This document shows, one piece after another, positions 46,201-53,011 of a stretch of 64,000 nucleotides of DNA. Each line of letters starts with the position of its first letter. Position 1 is the stretch's first letter. Source of the stretch: Chitinophaga pinensis. GTDB lineage: Bacteria > Bacteroidota > Bacteroidia > Chitinophagales > CAIOSU01. The stretch spans positions 310,001 to 374,000 of the forward strand of contig CAMDKI010000002.1 of assembly GCA_945901065.1 (NCBI GenBank), given 5' to 3'. The notes beneath the pieces were generated by a model. It had not been told where the DNA came from. It was given only the letters and a program-made list of their open reading frames with translations, and did no database searches. The translations under genes and the position numbers were made by a program.

Positions 46201-46607
46201 GTATCGGTAAAAGTACAAGCTAAACCAGCTATTGCGCCTGTAGCAATAATAGCTATGGTTTGGATAGTTGTAGGTACATTGCTACCAGCTACAATTTTTC
46301 GGGCAAAATGGGTGGTTATCCAGAACAGGAACAATACCGAAAAGGCACTAGTCAAGCCCGAAAGGAAGTTAACGGTCCAAGCTATCCAATTGGGGTCATC
46401 GAAAGCAAACATGGTAGCCAAACGGCCCAGCAACAAGAACATAGGTGCGCCCGGTGGGTGAACCACTTGCAGTTTGTAGGCTCCTGAAATAAACTCCCCG
46501 CAATCCCAAAAACTGGTGGTTGCTTCTAAGGTGAGTGTGTAGGTTATAAGGGCGACTAGGAAGACCAACCATCCGGCTATGTCGTTCGCCAGTTTATACT
46601 GTTTCAT
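43272..46607 (-). CDS. DUF2723/GT117 membrane glycosyltransferase with inserted LysM
   Basis: An 1111-residue GT-C-type membrane protein (DUF2723, GT117). The N-terminal half has multiple helices with the conserved TLTLEATTSFWDCGEF and LQVVHPPGAPMF (acidic and His-Pro motifs). The middle has PPFEPRERDYTLVG and ALENG. At residues about 935-985 there is a LysM-like stretch (YTLTSGETLATVAYKHN ... LATDEVAVGTKLKIEVP) inserted in the periplasmic C-terminal domain, between FRWGG and YLDENINRM. A TPR-like tail follows. It likely transfers sugar from a polyprenyl-phosphate donor to an envelope substrate. Confidence 0.88.
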   Translation of the reverse strand: MKQYKLANDIAGWLVFLVALITYTLTLEATTSFWDCGEFISGAYKLQVVHPPGAPMFLLLGRLATMFAFDDPNWIAWTVNFLSGLTSAFSVLFLFWITTHFARKIVAGSNVPTTIQTIAIIATGAIAGLACTFTDTIWFSAVEGEVYAMSLFFMMLVFWTMLKWESCEDDQYRDKWLVLTFFLLGVSSGVHLLSFLAIPPMALIYYFKEYKNPKPLGIFVSLVIGFVILGFFFKGIVSGLISIIASFELFAVNSLGFGVGIGFGIFVLILAALIVGGLYATKEGNAASRLIGGMSRTKLHVAMLCFLMTMIGFSTYTIVVIRAGADTPINMNNPDNVFMLESYLNREQYGSRALVYGPNYTAYPTEIEDKGNRYFPIEDKKTGKVTYEIIGKKVDYKFDKKDMMFMPRMGSWNDDRHVMAYRAMLNPDFAVVDRQSGQTVKEFSSEKQGWQSAYQQAQNFAQSSSTGSLVVKDLISQRDNMSFFFRYQVGVMYLRYFFWNFTGRQNDIQGRFDNNEGKAITGIGFIDSSIVGPSENLPEWRKDNAGMNKYFILPFLLGLIGMYYHAKRDWKGFSIILVLFLFTGVLQVIYLNSPPFEPRERDYTLVGSFVTFCLWIGFGMLAIYKALENGKLNSKLALSLSFAVSLSVPLVLVSQNWDDHDRSGRYTARDFAINYLESCAPNAIIFTQGDNDTYPLWYAQEVENIRPDIRVVNLSLLGVDWYVQQLEYKMNEAPAVKLSLTPEKYRGNTRDVVRFYDTGKFDQKSYYPLADVIGYIANDGNKLRTQGGEMVEVFPVKNFYLPVDKEKVVANGIVPAEYYDRIADQLRWSLGDKSNLLKNDLVTLDIVASNLWERPIYFAVSVSPDAYLGLDKYFQLEGLAYRIVPVESANGGNGYIAQNMMYENAMTKFRWGGIERKKVIDYTLTSGETLATVAYKHNQTVAQLKAYNKLATDEVAVGTKLKIEVPQWIYLDENINRMTMNLRSNFGRLAEDLIASNKKAEAIKVLDESLKVMPEETLPYNVFMLRYPDIYYKAGAKEQAQLLMRKVLDHTMEEYAYLQDVKDFEPGYKRDSDQSIAILSELRRIATNNQDSELVEEISEKLMQLQGMGAF

Positions 46608-46629
46608 GAATGCGGTTTTATCAAGCCAC

Positions 46630-46658
46630 CAAAAATAAGAAAATCATGTTAAAGGCAA
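46630..46658 (-). promoter_or_regulatory. Promoter of the DUF2723 gene (TTG-N18-TATTTTTG)
   Basis: On the minus strand: TTG (46658-46656), 18-bp spacer, and TATTTTTG (46637-46630). This is the best full match to the Bacteroidota -33/-7 pattern seen in the window. The leader would be about 17 bases before the ATG at 46607. Confidence 0.6.
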
Positions 46659-46695
46659 CTTGCATTAACATGTATTACACAATTATTAATAACAA

Positions 46696-48798
46696 TTAAC
46701 GGAATCCACCTTGGTTTGCCTTGTTTATTTGGTCGAGCAATTGCCTTACTTGCGTGGCTCCCGGATTGATAGTCAATGCTTTGTTCAAATAATTTGCTGC
46801 CATAGTTAGGTTTGGCTTACTGCCTTGGGCATAAGCCACGCCTATATAATAGTTCGACCCAAAATCGTCAGGATTAAGGCTAACCGAGTTGCTGAGCGAA
46901 TTGATGGCATTAGGCAAGTCGCCCAGATTAAGATAGCAAAAGCCTAAATCGCGGTATAAGTCTGCCTCACGGTTGCGTGTTTGCAACGCTTTCACGAACA
47001 GCGGTGCGGCTTCGGCAAAAGCTTGTTTTCCCATAGCCTCATAGGCTGCTATGTCAAAAGTATCTTGGCGCTTTAAAACTGCACAAAGGGGCGCACCGCC
47101 CGCTTTGGTGGTTATGATGGTTGATGAGGGCGGAAACAAATCATTCTGTAACTCGTAAGGATTGATGTAGCCGTTGTAGAAAATGCCATAGTCCCAAGGC
47201 TTTTGCCATTTTTCATAATAGCGGATGTAGAGCACCTCAATATTTTCCTTATCTAAAATACCAAAGTAGGTTTGAGCCGGGAAGAAGCAGTTGGTGCCTA
47301 TTACTATCTTCTTAGGGCTCTGGGCCAATTTCTCTTTTTCGTACAATTCTAAGGAGGCTTCGCGCACCCCTAGCATCCAATAGTCGGTTTCGTAGTTCTT
47401 CCATGCACTGCTGGTTCCTCCGGCCAATTCGTTAAAGTAGGCATAGTGGTAAGGGTGGTTGCCCACCATCCACACAGCGGGCAGCAGCATCAATATGCCA
47501 ATAGTACCGCCAACAACATAGGGCGCCCAGGTGGCTTTAATGGTTCGCAGTAGTAGCTCCCAGCCACTGGCCGCAAACATTATAAGCAAAGGATAAATAA
47601 ACAGCACATGCCTCCAACCATTATAAACATTGGAGTTTTTATAAAGGATATAGAATACCGGGAATAGTGTAACGAACAACAAAAAGGCCAAAAGCTGCCA
47701 ATCTAGCTGTTTCAAATACTTCCAAACTAAAACAATAAACAATAATAGCCCAAGATGTAAAAAATAAGGATTGGTGATAACGATGTATTTAGGCAAGTAA
47801 TACCATGGTAACTCGGTTGACATTATTTGTCCTCCATCAAACAATTGAACAATGTTTACCTCATAATTGGTGAGCAACGTCAATGCATCGAAAGGAGCGG
47901 TAAGGGGATTACTCAAACCAAATGGCCAAAAGATTACTCCTAGAAAATAACCCGCAACACTTATCAATGCCAAAGCACCGACAACTTTCACGAGCTTCTT
48001 CATATCAAACCGAGGGTCCTTGGTAATAAAAGCATGAAAGAAGTAATAAGCACCCGAAAAAAACAAGGTATAAACAATAAGCAGCAAACCACCTGCCCTA
48101 ATATTGAGCGTGATGGCAATAGCGGCAGTTAAACCCGCAACTACTCCCCAGTTTACCTCAGGCAGGCCTTTAATAAAGCGCACCAAAAAATACACTGTCA
48201 TTAAATAACCGAAAGCAAAAGGTATATCCTTGGGATTCATTAAAGAGTGCCCAAAAAAGTTGGGCGAAAACGCCAGCAGCACAGCAGTAAGCACCGCAGC
48301 CCGCCAAGCACCTGTAAGCTGAAAAGCCAACAAACCTGCAAACATAATGCACAACACCCCCAGTAGCGCATTAAATATGTGCCTTACGTTTATATAGCTC
48401 CAAGAAAACTCGTCTTTATTGCCAATAAGGTCATTTATTACTCCAGTGGTAAGCTCAAAAAAGCCACCATAGTAGCGCAGCTTGTCAGGGTCGGGCACCC
48501 ACTTATCAAAACCCATCTCTTTGCCTTTTACCTCGCCATATTGGGCCATCAAAGCCAATGATTCTTCGTAGGTTCGGTAAATGGAAGTATCCTCACCCAT
48601 AGTATAGTAGTAGGCAACTATTGCCTTGCTCTTGGCTATTTGCCATCTATCGTCGGCGTTTATACCGGTTGTGGTGCTCAATATGGGCATCAACAAGCCC
48701 AGCAAGGCTATCAATATCCAAAATAGCCTCCTGAAAATGGGCTTTTCAGTTAACGGCTCAAGTGTTGCATTCGATGTTGGTTTCTTAGCGGTTGCCAT
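46696..48798 (-). CDS. GT39-like membrane glycosyltransferase with C-terminal TPRs
   Basis: A 700-residue protein. After a short cytoplasmic part, residues about 25-480 are a GT-C fold with ten or more helices, the loop GINADDRWQIAKSK with the Asp pair typical of ArnT/PMT-like enzymes, and GHSLMNPKDIPFAF. Residues about 590-695 are TPR repeats (FAEAAPLFVKALQTRNREAD, PNALISL-like NLGDLPNAINSLSNSVSLNP). It overlaps the polyprenyl-phosphate sugar synthase gene by 14 bp, so that enzyme probably supplies its donor. A glycosylation enzyme for lipid or protein; substrate unknown. Confidence 0.85.
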   Translation of the reverse strand: MATAKKPTSNATLEPLTEKPIFRRLFWILIALLGLLMPILSTTTGINADDRWQIAKSKAIVAYYYTMGEDTSIYRTYEESLALMAQYGEVKGKEMGFDKWVPDPDKLRYYGGFFELTTGVINDLIGNKDEFSWSYINVRHIFNALLGVLCIMFAGLLAFQLTGAWRAAVLTAVLLAFSPNFFGHSLMNPKDIPFAFGYLMTVYFLVRFIKGLPEVNWGVVAGLTAAIAITLNIRAGGLLLIVYTLFFSGAYYFFHAFITKDPRFDMKKLVKVVGALALISVAGYFLGVIFWPFGLSNPLTAPFDALTLLTNYEVNIVQLFDGGQIMSTELPWYYLPKYIVITNPYFLHLGLLLFIVLVWKYLKQLDWQLLAFLLFVTLFPVFYILYKNSNVYNGWRHVLFIYPLLIMFAASGWELLLRTIKATWAPYVVGGTIGILMLLPAVWMVGNHPYHYAYFNELAGGTSSAWKNYETDYWMLGVREASLELYEKEKLAQSPKKIVIGTNCFFPAQTYFGILDKENIEVLYIRYYEKWQKPWDYGIFYNGYINPYELQNDLFPPSSTIITTKAGGAPLCAVLKRQDTFDIAAYEAMGKQAFAEAAPLFVKALQTRNREADLYRDLGFCYLNLGDLPNAINSLSNSVSLNPDDFGSNYYIGVAYAQGSKPNLTMAANYLNKALTINPGATQVRQLLDQINKANQGGFR

Positions 48799-49576
48799 AC
48801 ATTTCTTTTTTCCATTTAAACCTCACATATAAAGATATATTGAGTATCTGAAAGAACATCTTTACCGAATCGCGCACTACCGATACTTTGCTGTTATCCC
48901 TTACATCCCAAACTACGGGCATTTCCGTAATTTTATAACCGAGCAGTTGCGCTTTGTACAGTATCTCTACATCGTGTGCCCAACCCATCACCTTCATGGT
49001 ATCAAAAAGCTTCTTAGCAATATCGGCTGGGTAAAGTTTAAAGCCACACTGGCTATCCTTTACGGTAAGCTCGCTAAACAGGCGAACATAAAAATTGAAT
49101 ATGATACCTATAAACTTACGACTCGGCTTTTCCTGTAGCTTTGACTGAGGGTGCGGACGAGAGCCGATATAAATTTCTTTATTGTTAAAATGGCCACCCA
49201 AGCTATCGCGCCATTTCTCCAATTGCAGCGGATGGGTGCTCATATCGGCATCCAAGGTAAGAATGTAATGACCATTTGCAGCCAAAACGCCTTGCCTTAA
49301 TGCGGCACCTTTGCCACCATTAGCCGCCGAAACAATTAACAGGAACTTGCCTTTGGCTTCTAGCTCCTTTAAAAATTTATCCTGCTGTATTTGGGCTACT
49401 GTGCTATCAGTACTGCCATCATCAACTACCAATACTTCGAAATTGAAAGTGTGGTGTTGCTCAAGTTCTTTTAAAGCGGCGGTAAGTATGTGTATGCGCT
49501 TTTCTTCATTAAAGCAAGGTATTACCAAACTTACGTCTGGTCTTACATCCTTGTTCAATGTTGCGCTTCCCGACAT
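48785..49576 (-). CDS. Polyprenyl-phosphate sugar synthase (GT2, ALG5-like)
   Basis: A 263-residue family 2 glycosyltransferase that makes polyprenyl-phosphate-linked sugar, as eukaryotic ALG5 does for dolichyl-phosphate glucose. Motifs: SLVIPCFNEEKRI, VVDDGSTDST, NGGKGAALRQGVLAANG, LDADMSTHPLQ with DAD and DSQCGFKLYP. It has no transmembrane helices and ends in a basic tail. Sits between the methyltransferase gene and the GT39-like gene, which it feeds by overlap. Confidence 0.88.
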   Translation of the reverse strand: MSGSATLNKDVRPDVSLVIPCFNEEKRIHILTAALKELEQHHTFNFEVLVVDDGSTDSTVAQIQQDKFLKELEAKGKFLLIVSAANGGKGAALRQGVLAANGHYILTLDADMSTHPLQLEKWRDSLGGHFNNKEIYIGSRPHPQSKLQEKPSRKFIGIIFNFYVRLFSELTVKDSQCGFKLYPADIAKKLFDTMKVMGWAHDVEILYKAQLLGYKITEMPVVWDVRDNSKVSVVRDSVKMFFQILNISLYVRFKWKKEMYGNR

Positions 49577-49579
49577 GGA

Positions 49580-50284
49580 TTAATGCTCTTTGTTTCCGAT
49601 GAATACCCAATCGCCCCAAACCTTCTCACAAATGGAATTTTTCATTTGCATCATATTGGTAACCAGTGCCTTGTATGGGAAGAAACGCACGTGTTCGTCA
49701 AGGGTATAATAAAAATACCTTTGGCAAGGCACTACCACTACCACTTGGTTTTTGGCCACTCGTTTCAATTCGCTTACAGATACTTCCAGATTGATAACGT
49801 GCTCAAGCGTGTGGTGACAGGTTACAATATCAAAATAATTGTCTGGGAAAGGAAGTTTCTCTAGATTTCCTTGGTGATAAGTTCCTCCTTCAATATTCAC
49901 CTCTTGCAACACATCGCAGCCATGGATGTCGTATCCAGCTTTACGAGCCTTCTGTAAAAAATAGCCATTGCCGCAACCAACGTCTAACAGCGTTTTAGAA
50001 CCTTTATCCAACCGCTCGAGCATGTAATCAATGCTCTGCTCACTCAAATCGGTTACTCGGTCGGTGGCCAACGAATCGCGCTCTTGGTAAAAACGAGCAA
50101 ACTCCTCTTCGGTCCAATCGTACACCAGCGATTTGAACTCCATATGCTTTTGTATATTATTGCCCTTGAACCAGATGTAAAACAACGGGTACATGAAGTA
50201 CTTGTTATCTCTAATCAGGGGCGGCATGCATTCGTCCATCAAAAAACGAATGGCATTGGTAACTTGTCTGTTCATAGGCTTCAA
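49580..50284 (-). CDS. Class I SAM-dependent methyltransferase
   Basis: A 234-residue methyltransferase with SAM motif I LLDVGCGNGYFLQKARKAG, the acidic end of strand 2 (GCDV), and motif IV DIVTCHHTLEHVI. The last region has LKRVAKNQVVVVVPCQRYF. It lies 3 bp from the GT2 gene on the same strand. A near -7 element (TATTTTCG) is at about 50302-50295 on the minus strand. It may modify a glycan or lipid carrier. Confidence 0.82.
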   Translation of the reverse strand: MKPMNRQVTNAIRFLMDECMPPLIRDNKYFMYPLFYIWFKGNNIQKHMEFKSLVYDWTEEEFARFYQERDSLATDRVTDLSEQSIDYMLERLDKGSKTLLDVGCGNGYFLQKARKAGYDIHGCDVLQEVNIEGGTYHQGNLEKLPFPDNYFDIVTCHHTLEHVINLEVSVSELKRVAKNQVVVVVPCQRYFYYTLDEHVRFFPYKALVTNMMQMKNSICEKVWGDWVFIGNKEH

Positions 50285-50620
50285 CTGACGAAAATAACCT
50301 TAAATTTCCAGCACCAAAAACTTATGGGTACAAAGTGGCCAGCAAACGTGCTGAATCTGCCAAATAACCAAAGTTGCAGCGCCCTAATGGTGTTTTGATT
50401 GATATAGTTTTTTAAAATAAAGCTCACATGACGGCCTGTGCTGCCCCATCAATGCTATAAATACACTAGCCAAACGTCCATTTAAAAATATTTTAGACCG
50501 TACAAAAACCCACTAAACAATTGTTTATTAATCTATTGGCGATACCGCTAAAAAATATTTGGAGACAACTGCTTCTATATTTTGCATAAATACTTACCTT
50601 TGTATCCGCTTTCACAGCAT
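50285..50620. other. Gap upstream of tRNA-Gln
   Basis: About 335 bp of non-coding sequence, AT-rich on the right. It holds the divergent promoter parts: a near -7 element for the methyltransferase on the left and an exact one (50595-50602) for the tRNA on the right. No open frame of note. Confidence 0.5.
50595..50602 (+). promoter_or_regulatory. -7 promoter element (TACCTTTG) of tRNA-Gln
   Basis: Exact TAnnTTTG match 18 bases before the first base of the tRNA. Confidence 0.55.
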
Positions 50621-50693
50621 TGGTCTATGGTGTAACTGGTAACACGTCTGATTTTGGTTCAGAAGAGTCTAGGTTCGAGCCCTAGTAGACCAA
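50621..50693 (+). tRNA. tRNA-Gln (anticodon TTG)
   Basis: Complete cloverleaf: acceptor stem 50621-50627 with 50686-50692, D stem-loop, anticodon arm TCTGA/TCAGA with loop TTTTGGT (anticodon TTG, Gln), 5-base variable loop, T arm CTAGG/CCTAG with loop TTCGAGC. Discriminator base A; the CCA end is not encoded (ACA follows). A terminator follows, and a partial copy of the 3' end lies 110 bp downstream. Confidence 0.93.
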
Positions 50694-50729
50694 CAAGAAG
50701 CCTTCCAGCAATGGGAGGCTTTTTTGTTT
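50678..50729 (+). repeat. Duplicated segment, copy 1 (tRNA 3' end plus terminator)
   Basis: A 52-base stretch from the T arm of tRNA-Gln through its terminator; the next copy, differing by one missing base, is at 50788-50838. Confidence 0.9.
50698..50725 (+). terminator. Intrinsic terminator of tRNA-Gln
   Basis: A 9-bp stem with one T-G pair (50698-50706 with 50713-50721), 6-base loop and T run. Confidence 0.85.
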
Positions 50730-50787
50730 GAAAGCATTCTCAATTGAAACATATGGGCGAGAAGTTTATCCCGATTTTTATTCGGGA

Positions 50788-50838
50788 AGCCCTAGTAGAC
50801 CAACAAGAAGCCTTCCGCAATGGGAGGCTTTTTTGTTT
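50788..50838 (+). repeat. Duplicated segment, copy 2 (orphan tRNA 3' end and terminator)
   Basis: 51 bases identical to copy 1 except for one deleted A. It contains the tRNA 3' half-acceptor (TAGACCA) and the same hairpin (50808-50816 with 50822-50830) but no matching 5' half, so no functional tRNA. A short stem TCCCGA/TCGGGA precedes it (50769-50774 with 50782-50787). Confidence 0.85.
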
Positions 50839-50881
50839 TCAGCGCTTGGCCATTTGGCAAACATTTTTACCTACAGCAACC

Positions 50882-50889
50882 TAGTTTTG
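50882..50889 (+). promoter_or_regulatory. -7 promoter element (TAGTTTTG) of mce
   Basis: Exact TAnnTTTG match 32 bp upstream of the ATG; a second, weaker match (TATCTTAG) is at 50893-50900. Confidence 0.45.
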
Positions 50890-50920
50890 CGTTATCTTAG
50901 CCCAATAAGAACTACATTTT

Positions 50921-51319
50921 ATGCGCAAGATTGAACATTTAGGTATCGCTGTAAAGGACTTAACAGCTAGCAATGAGCTTTTTAGCAAGCTGCTTAATGT
51001 GCCGCCTTACAAAACCGAATCGGTGGAGAGCGAGGGCGTTAACACCGCTTTTTTCCAAATGGGAGAAACCAAGATAGAGTTGCTAGAGGCTACCAACCCC
51101 GATAGCCCCATTGCCAAATTTATTGAGAAGCGAGGCGAAGGCATTCACCACATAGCCTTTGATGTAACTGACATATATGCCGAAGTAGCACGCTTAAAAG
51201 CGGAAGGCTTTACAGTACTAAACGAAACCCCAAAGCCTGGTGCTGATAATAAGCTAGTCGTTTTCCTTCACCCCAAATCTACCAATGGAGTATTAATTGA
51301 GCTTTGCCAGGAAAAATAA
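50921..51319 (+). CDS. mce: Methylmalonyl-CoA epimerase
   Basis: Interconverts (2R)- and (2S)-methylmalonyl-CoA in propionate metabolism. A 132-residue VOC-fold protein: KIEHLGIAVKDLTASNELF with the first metal His, IELLEATNPDSPIAKFIEK, and RGEGIHHIAFDV with the further His, then VFLHPKSTNGVLIELCQ. Length and motifs normal. Followed by a terminator shared with the next, convergent gene. Confidence 0.93.
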   Translation: MRKIEHLGIAVKDLTASNELFSKLLNVPPYKTESVESEGVNTAFFQMGETKIELLEATNPDSPIAKFIEKRGEGIHHIAFDVTDIYAEVARLKAEGFTVLNETPKPGADNKLVVFLHPKSTNGVLIELCQEK

Positions 51320-51349
51320 AAAAGGCCACACCAATTGGTGCGGCCTTTT
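51320..51349. terminator. Bidirectional intrinsic terminator
   Basis: A 13-bp stem with one mismatch (51320-51332 with 51337-51349), 4-base loop, A and T runs on both sides, between mce and the T9SS gene at 51372. Confidence 0.85.
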
Positions 51350-51371
51350 AATTATCCAATTATTCGAAGGA

Positions 51372-52919
51372 TTATCGTACCAATAAGCGCTTGCTTACTT
51401 GCTCTCCAGTTTCGAAGCTAATAGTTACTATGTAACTTCCACTCTCCAAGTTAGACAATGAAATGCGGTGATATTGTGGGTTGGTGATTATGTTGCTAGA
51501 CAATACCAAACGGCCAGTAATATCATAAACGTTCACGCCACTCATATTGTAATTACCATTAGCCAAGCTCAAATTCAACTCAGTAGCTGCAGGGTTTGGA
51601 TAAAGCGTAAGCGCAGCGTTAATAGCAGCAACATCGGCAATACCAATAATCACAACTGTATCAGCAGGGTCAGCAGTTTCCGCAGCTACAGAATCAACAT
51701 TAGCAAATGCTTCCAACGCACGCGGAATGAAATAATTCATTACGGTATCAATGTAAAGCAAAGCTTTAGTTTTGGTAGCAAATGGGTTGGCACGCGAGCC
51801 AAAACCAGATGCTCCAGGAGTAGCATTGTCAATATTCGCATCTGTAGGATCATACCATGACCATGGCTCATAGCCATTAGTTGCGCCAGGGAAAGGGAAC
51901 AGACCTTCGTTGCTGCTGCGGCTCTCAGCTACAGTAGTATAAGCATCGCTAAAAGGAACAGTAGGTTTAATCTTGTCTTGAATTCCTAAAGCGTCGGCTT
52001 GTTTTGAAATGTCAAAGCTACCACTTACTTCTACTACCGATTGGCCAGTAGAAGAAACAATTACCACAGCTGTGCGGTATGGAGTCAGTGGGTCAGCCTC
52101 ACCATGGAACGATACGATAGGAGCTTCGTCATCGTTAATCCAAGTTGTATCGCCAACTGCACCACCCATATTCAAAACAACTGCTGGAGCTGAAGAGTAA
52201 CCGGGGTTGTTTAACACGTTAAAACCTGACAAGCCGCCTTCGCCATAAAAACCACCAGTTACTGTTTGGTCGATAAATGAATTACCATCACCATCTAAGA
52301 ACTTCAACAAAGAAATTTCAGAAGTTCTGTTCAATGAGTTCACAGCCAATGCCACATAACCACCAGAGTTGGTACCACCAACTACTACTCGATATGGATC
52401 GATGTTGTAGGTATTGCCAGCATCAGCATCTTTACGGAAGAAACGGATAGCAGCGTGTGCATCCTGATTGGCACGGTAAACGGCATTGATAATTGATTTC
52501 GCACGCTCAACGTCGCTAGCACCAAATGGGTTCCAACCGATACGGTAGCTAATAGCCGCAGCAACAAAACCACGTTTAGCTAATTGAGTACAAATTTCAA
52601 CTACTGAACTATCGCGGTTATTACCAAACGGCAATGTGTTCAAGCCTTTCGGCAAAAAGCTACCAGGGTGCATAAAAATGACAACTGGCCTAGCATTATC
52701 GTAAAAAGTACCGCCTACAGTATCGTCAGCTGGTTCGTATACATCCATTGTCAAATCGGCCAATGCTGGTGAACCAGACAAGAAGGAATAGTTCTCGGCG
52801 TATTTCACATTAGCTGAAATAGTCACATCCGAAAACACTTCATCAAGGTATCGGGTTTGTGCCGACACACTGCTTATCGCTAACAGTGTAATAAAAAGGG
52901 TAAAAATGTTGCGTTTCAT
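51372..52919 (-). CDS. T9SS-secreted esterase-like protein, probably inactive
   Basis: A 515-residue secreted protein with signal peptide (TLLAISSVSAQ), alpha/beta hydrolase domain and T9SS sorting domain (LTLYPNPAATELNLSL). It is a paralogue of the esterase at 18738-19985 (both have RFFRKDA and YNIDPxR before the elbow). The elbow reads GGTNSGG where the sister has GGVSAGG, so Asn184 replaces the nucleophile Ser. The Asp remains (FHGEADPLTPY), but no His matches GVGHTPF; there the protein has GATNGYEPW and a long insertion. A binding rather than catalytic role is likely. Confidence 0.85.
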   Translation of the reverse strand: MKRNIFTLFITLLAISSVSAQTRYLDEVFSDVTISANVKYAENYSFLSGSPALADLTMDVYEPADDTVGGTFYDNARPVVIFMHPGSFLPKGLNTLPFGNNRDSSVVEICTQLAKRGFVAAAISYRIGWNPFGASDVERAKSIINAVYRANQDAHAAIRFFRKDADAGNTYNIDPYRVVVGGTNSGGYVALAVNSLNRTSEISLLKFLDGDGNSFIDQTVTGGFYGEGGLSGFNVLNNPGYSSAPAVVLNMGGAVGDTTWINDDEAPIVSFHGEADPLTPYRTAVVIVSSTGQSVVEVSGSFDISKQADALGIQDKIKPTVPFSDAYTTVAESRSSNEGLFPFPGATNGYEPWSWYDPTDANIDNATPGASGFGSRANPFATKTKALLYIDTVMNYFIPRALEAFANVDSVAAETADPADTVVIIGIADVAAINAALTLYPNPAATELNLSLANGNYNMSGVNVYDITGRLVLSSNIITNPQYHRISLSNLESGSYIVTISFETGEQVSKRLLVR

Positions 52920-53011
52920 AATTGAGGTTTTTGGGGTTCTTTTTTTATAGCAGTATAAATATAAGCTACTTTAGGCGGTAATAATAAAATTATGCATTAT
53001 AAAATATCGCA

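Noticed and set aside
46696-48798. Lipid A aminoarabinose transferase ArnT
   Set aside because: The fold is similar but the TPR tail and the partner polyprenyl-phosphate synthase of ALG5 type do not fit the Arn pathway, and no other arn genes are present.
50788-50838. Second tRNA gene
   Set aside because: Only the 3' end of tRNA-Gln is present; no D arm or anticodon arm precedes it.
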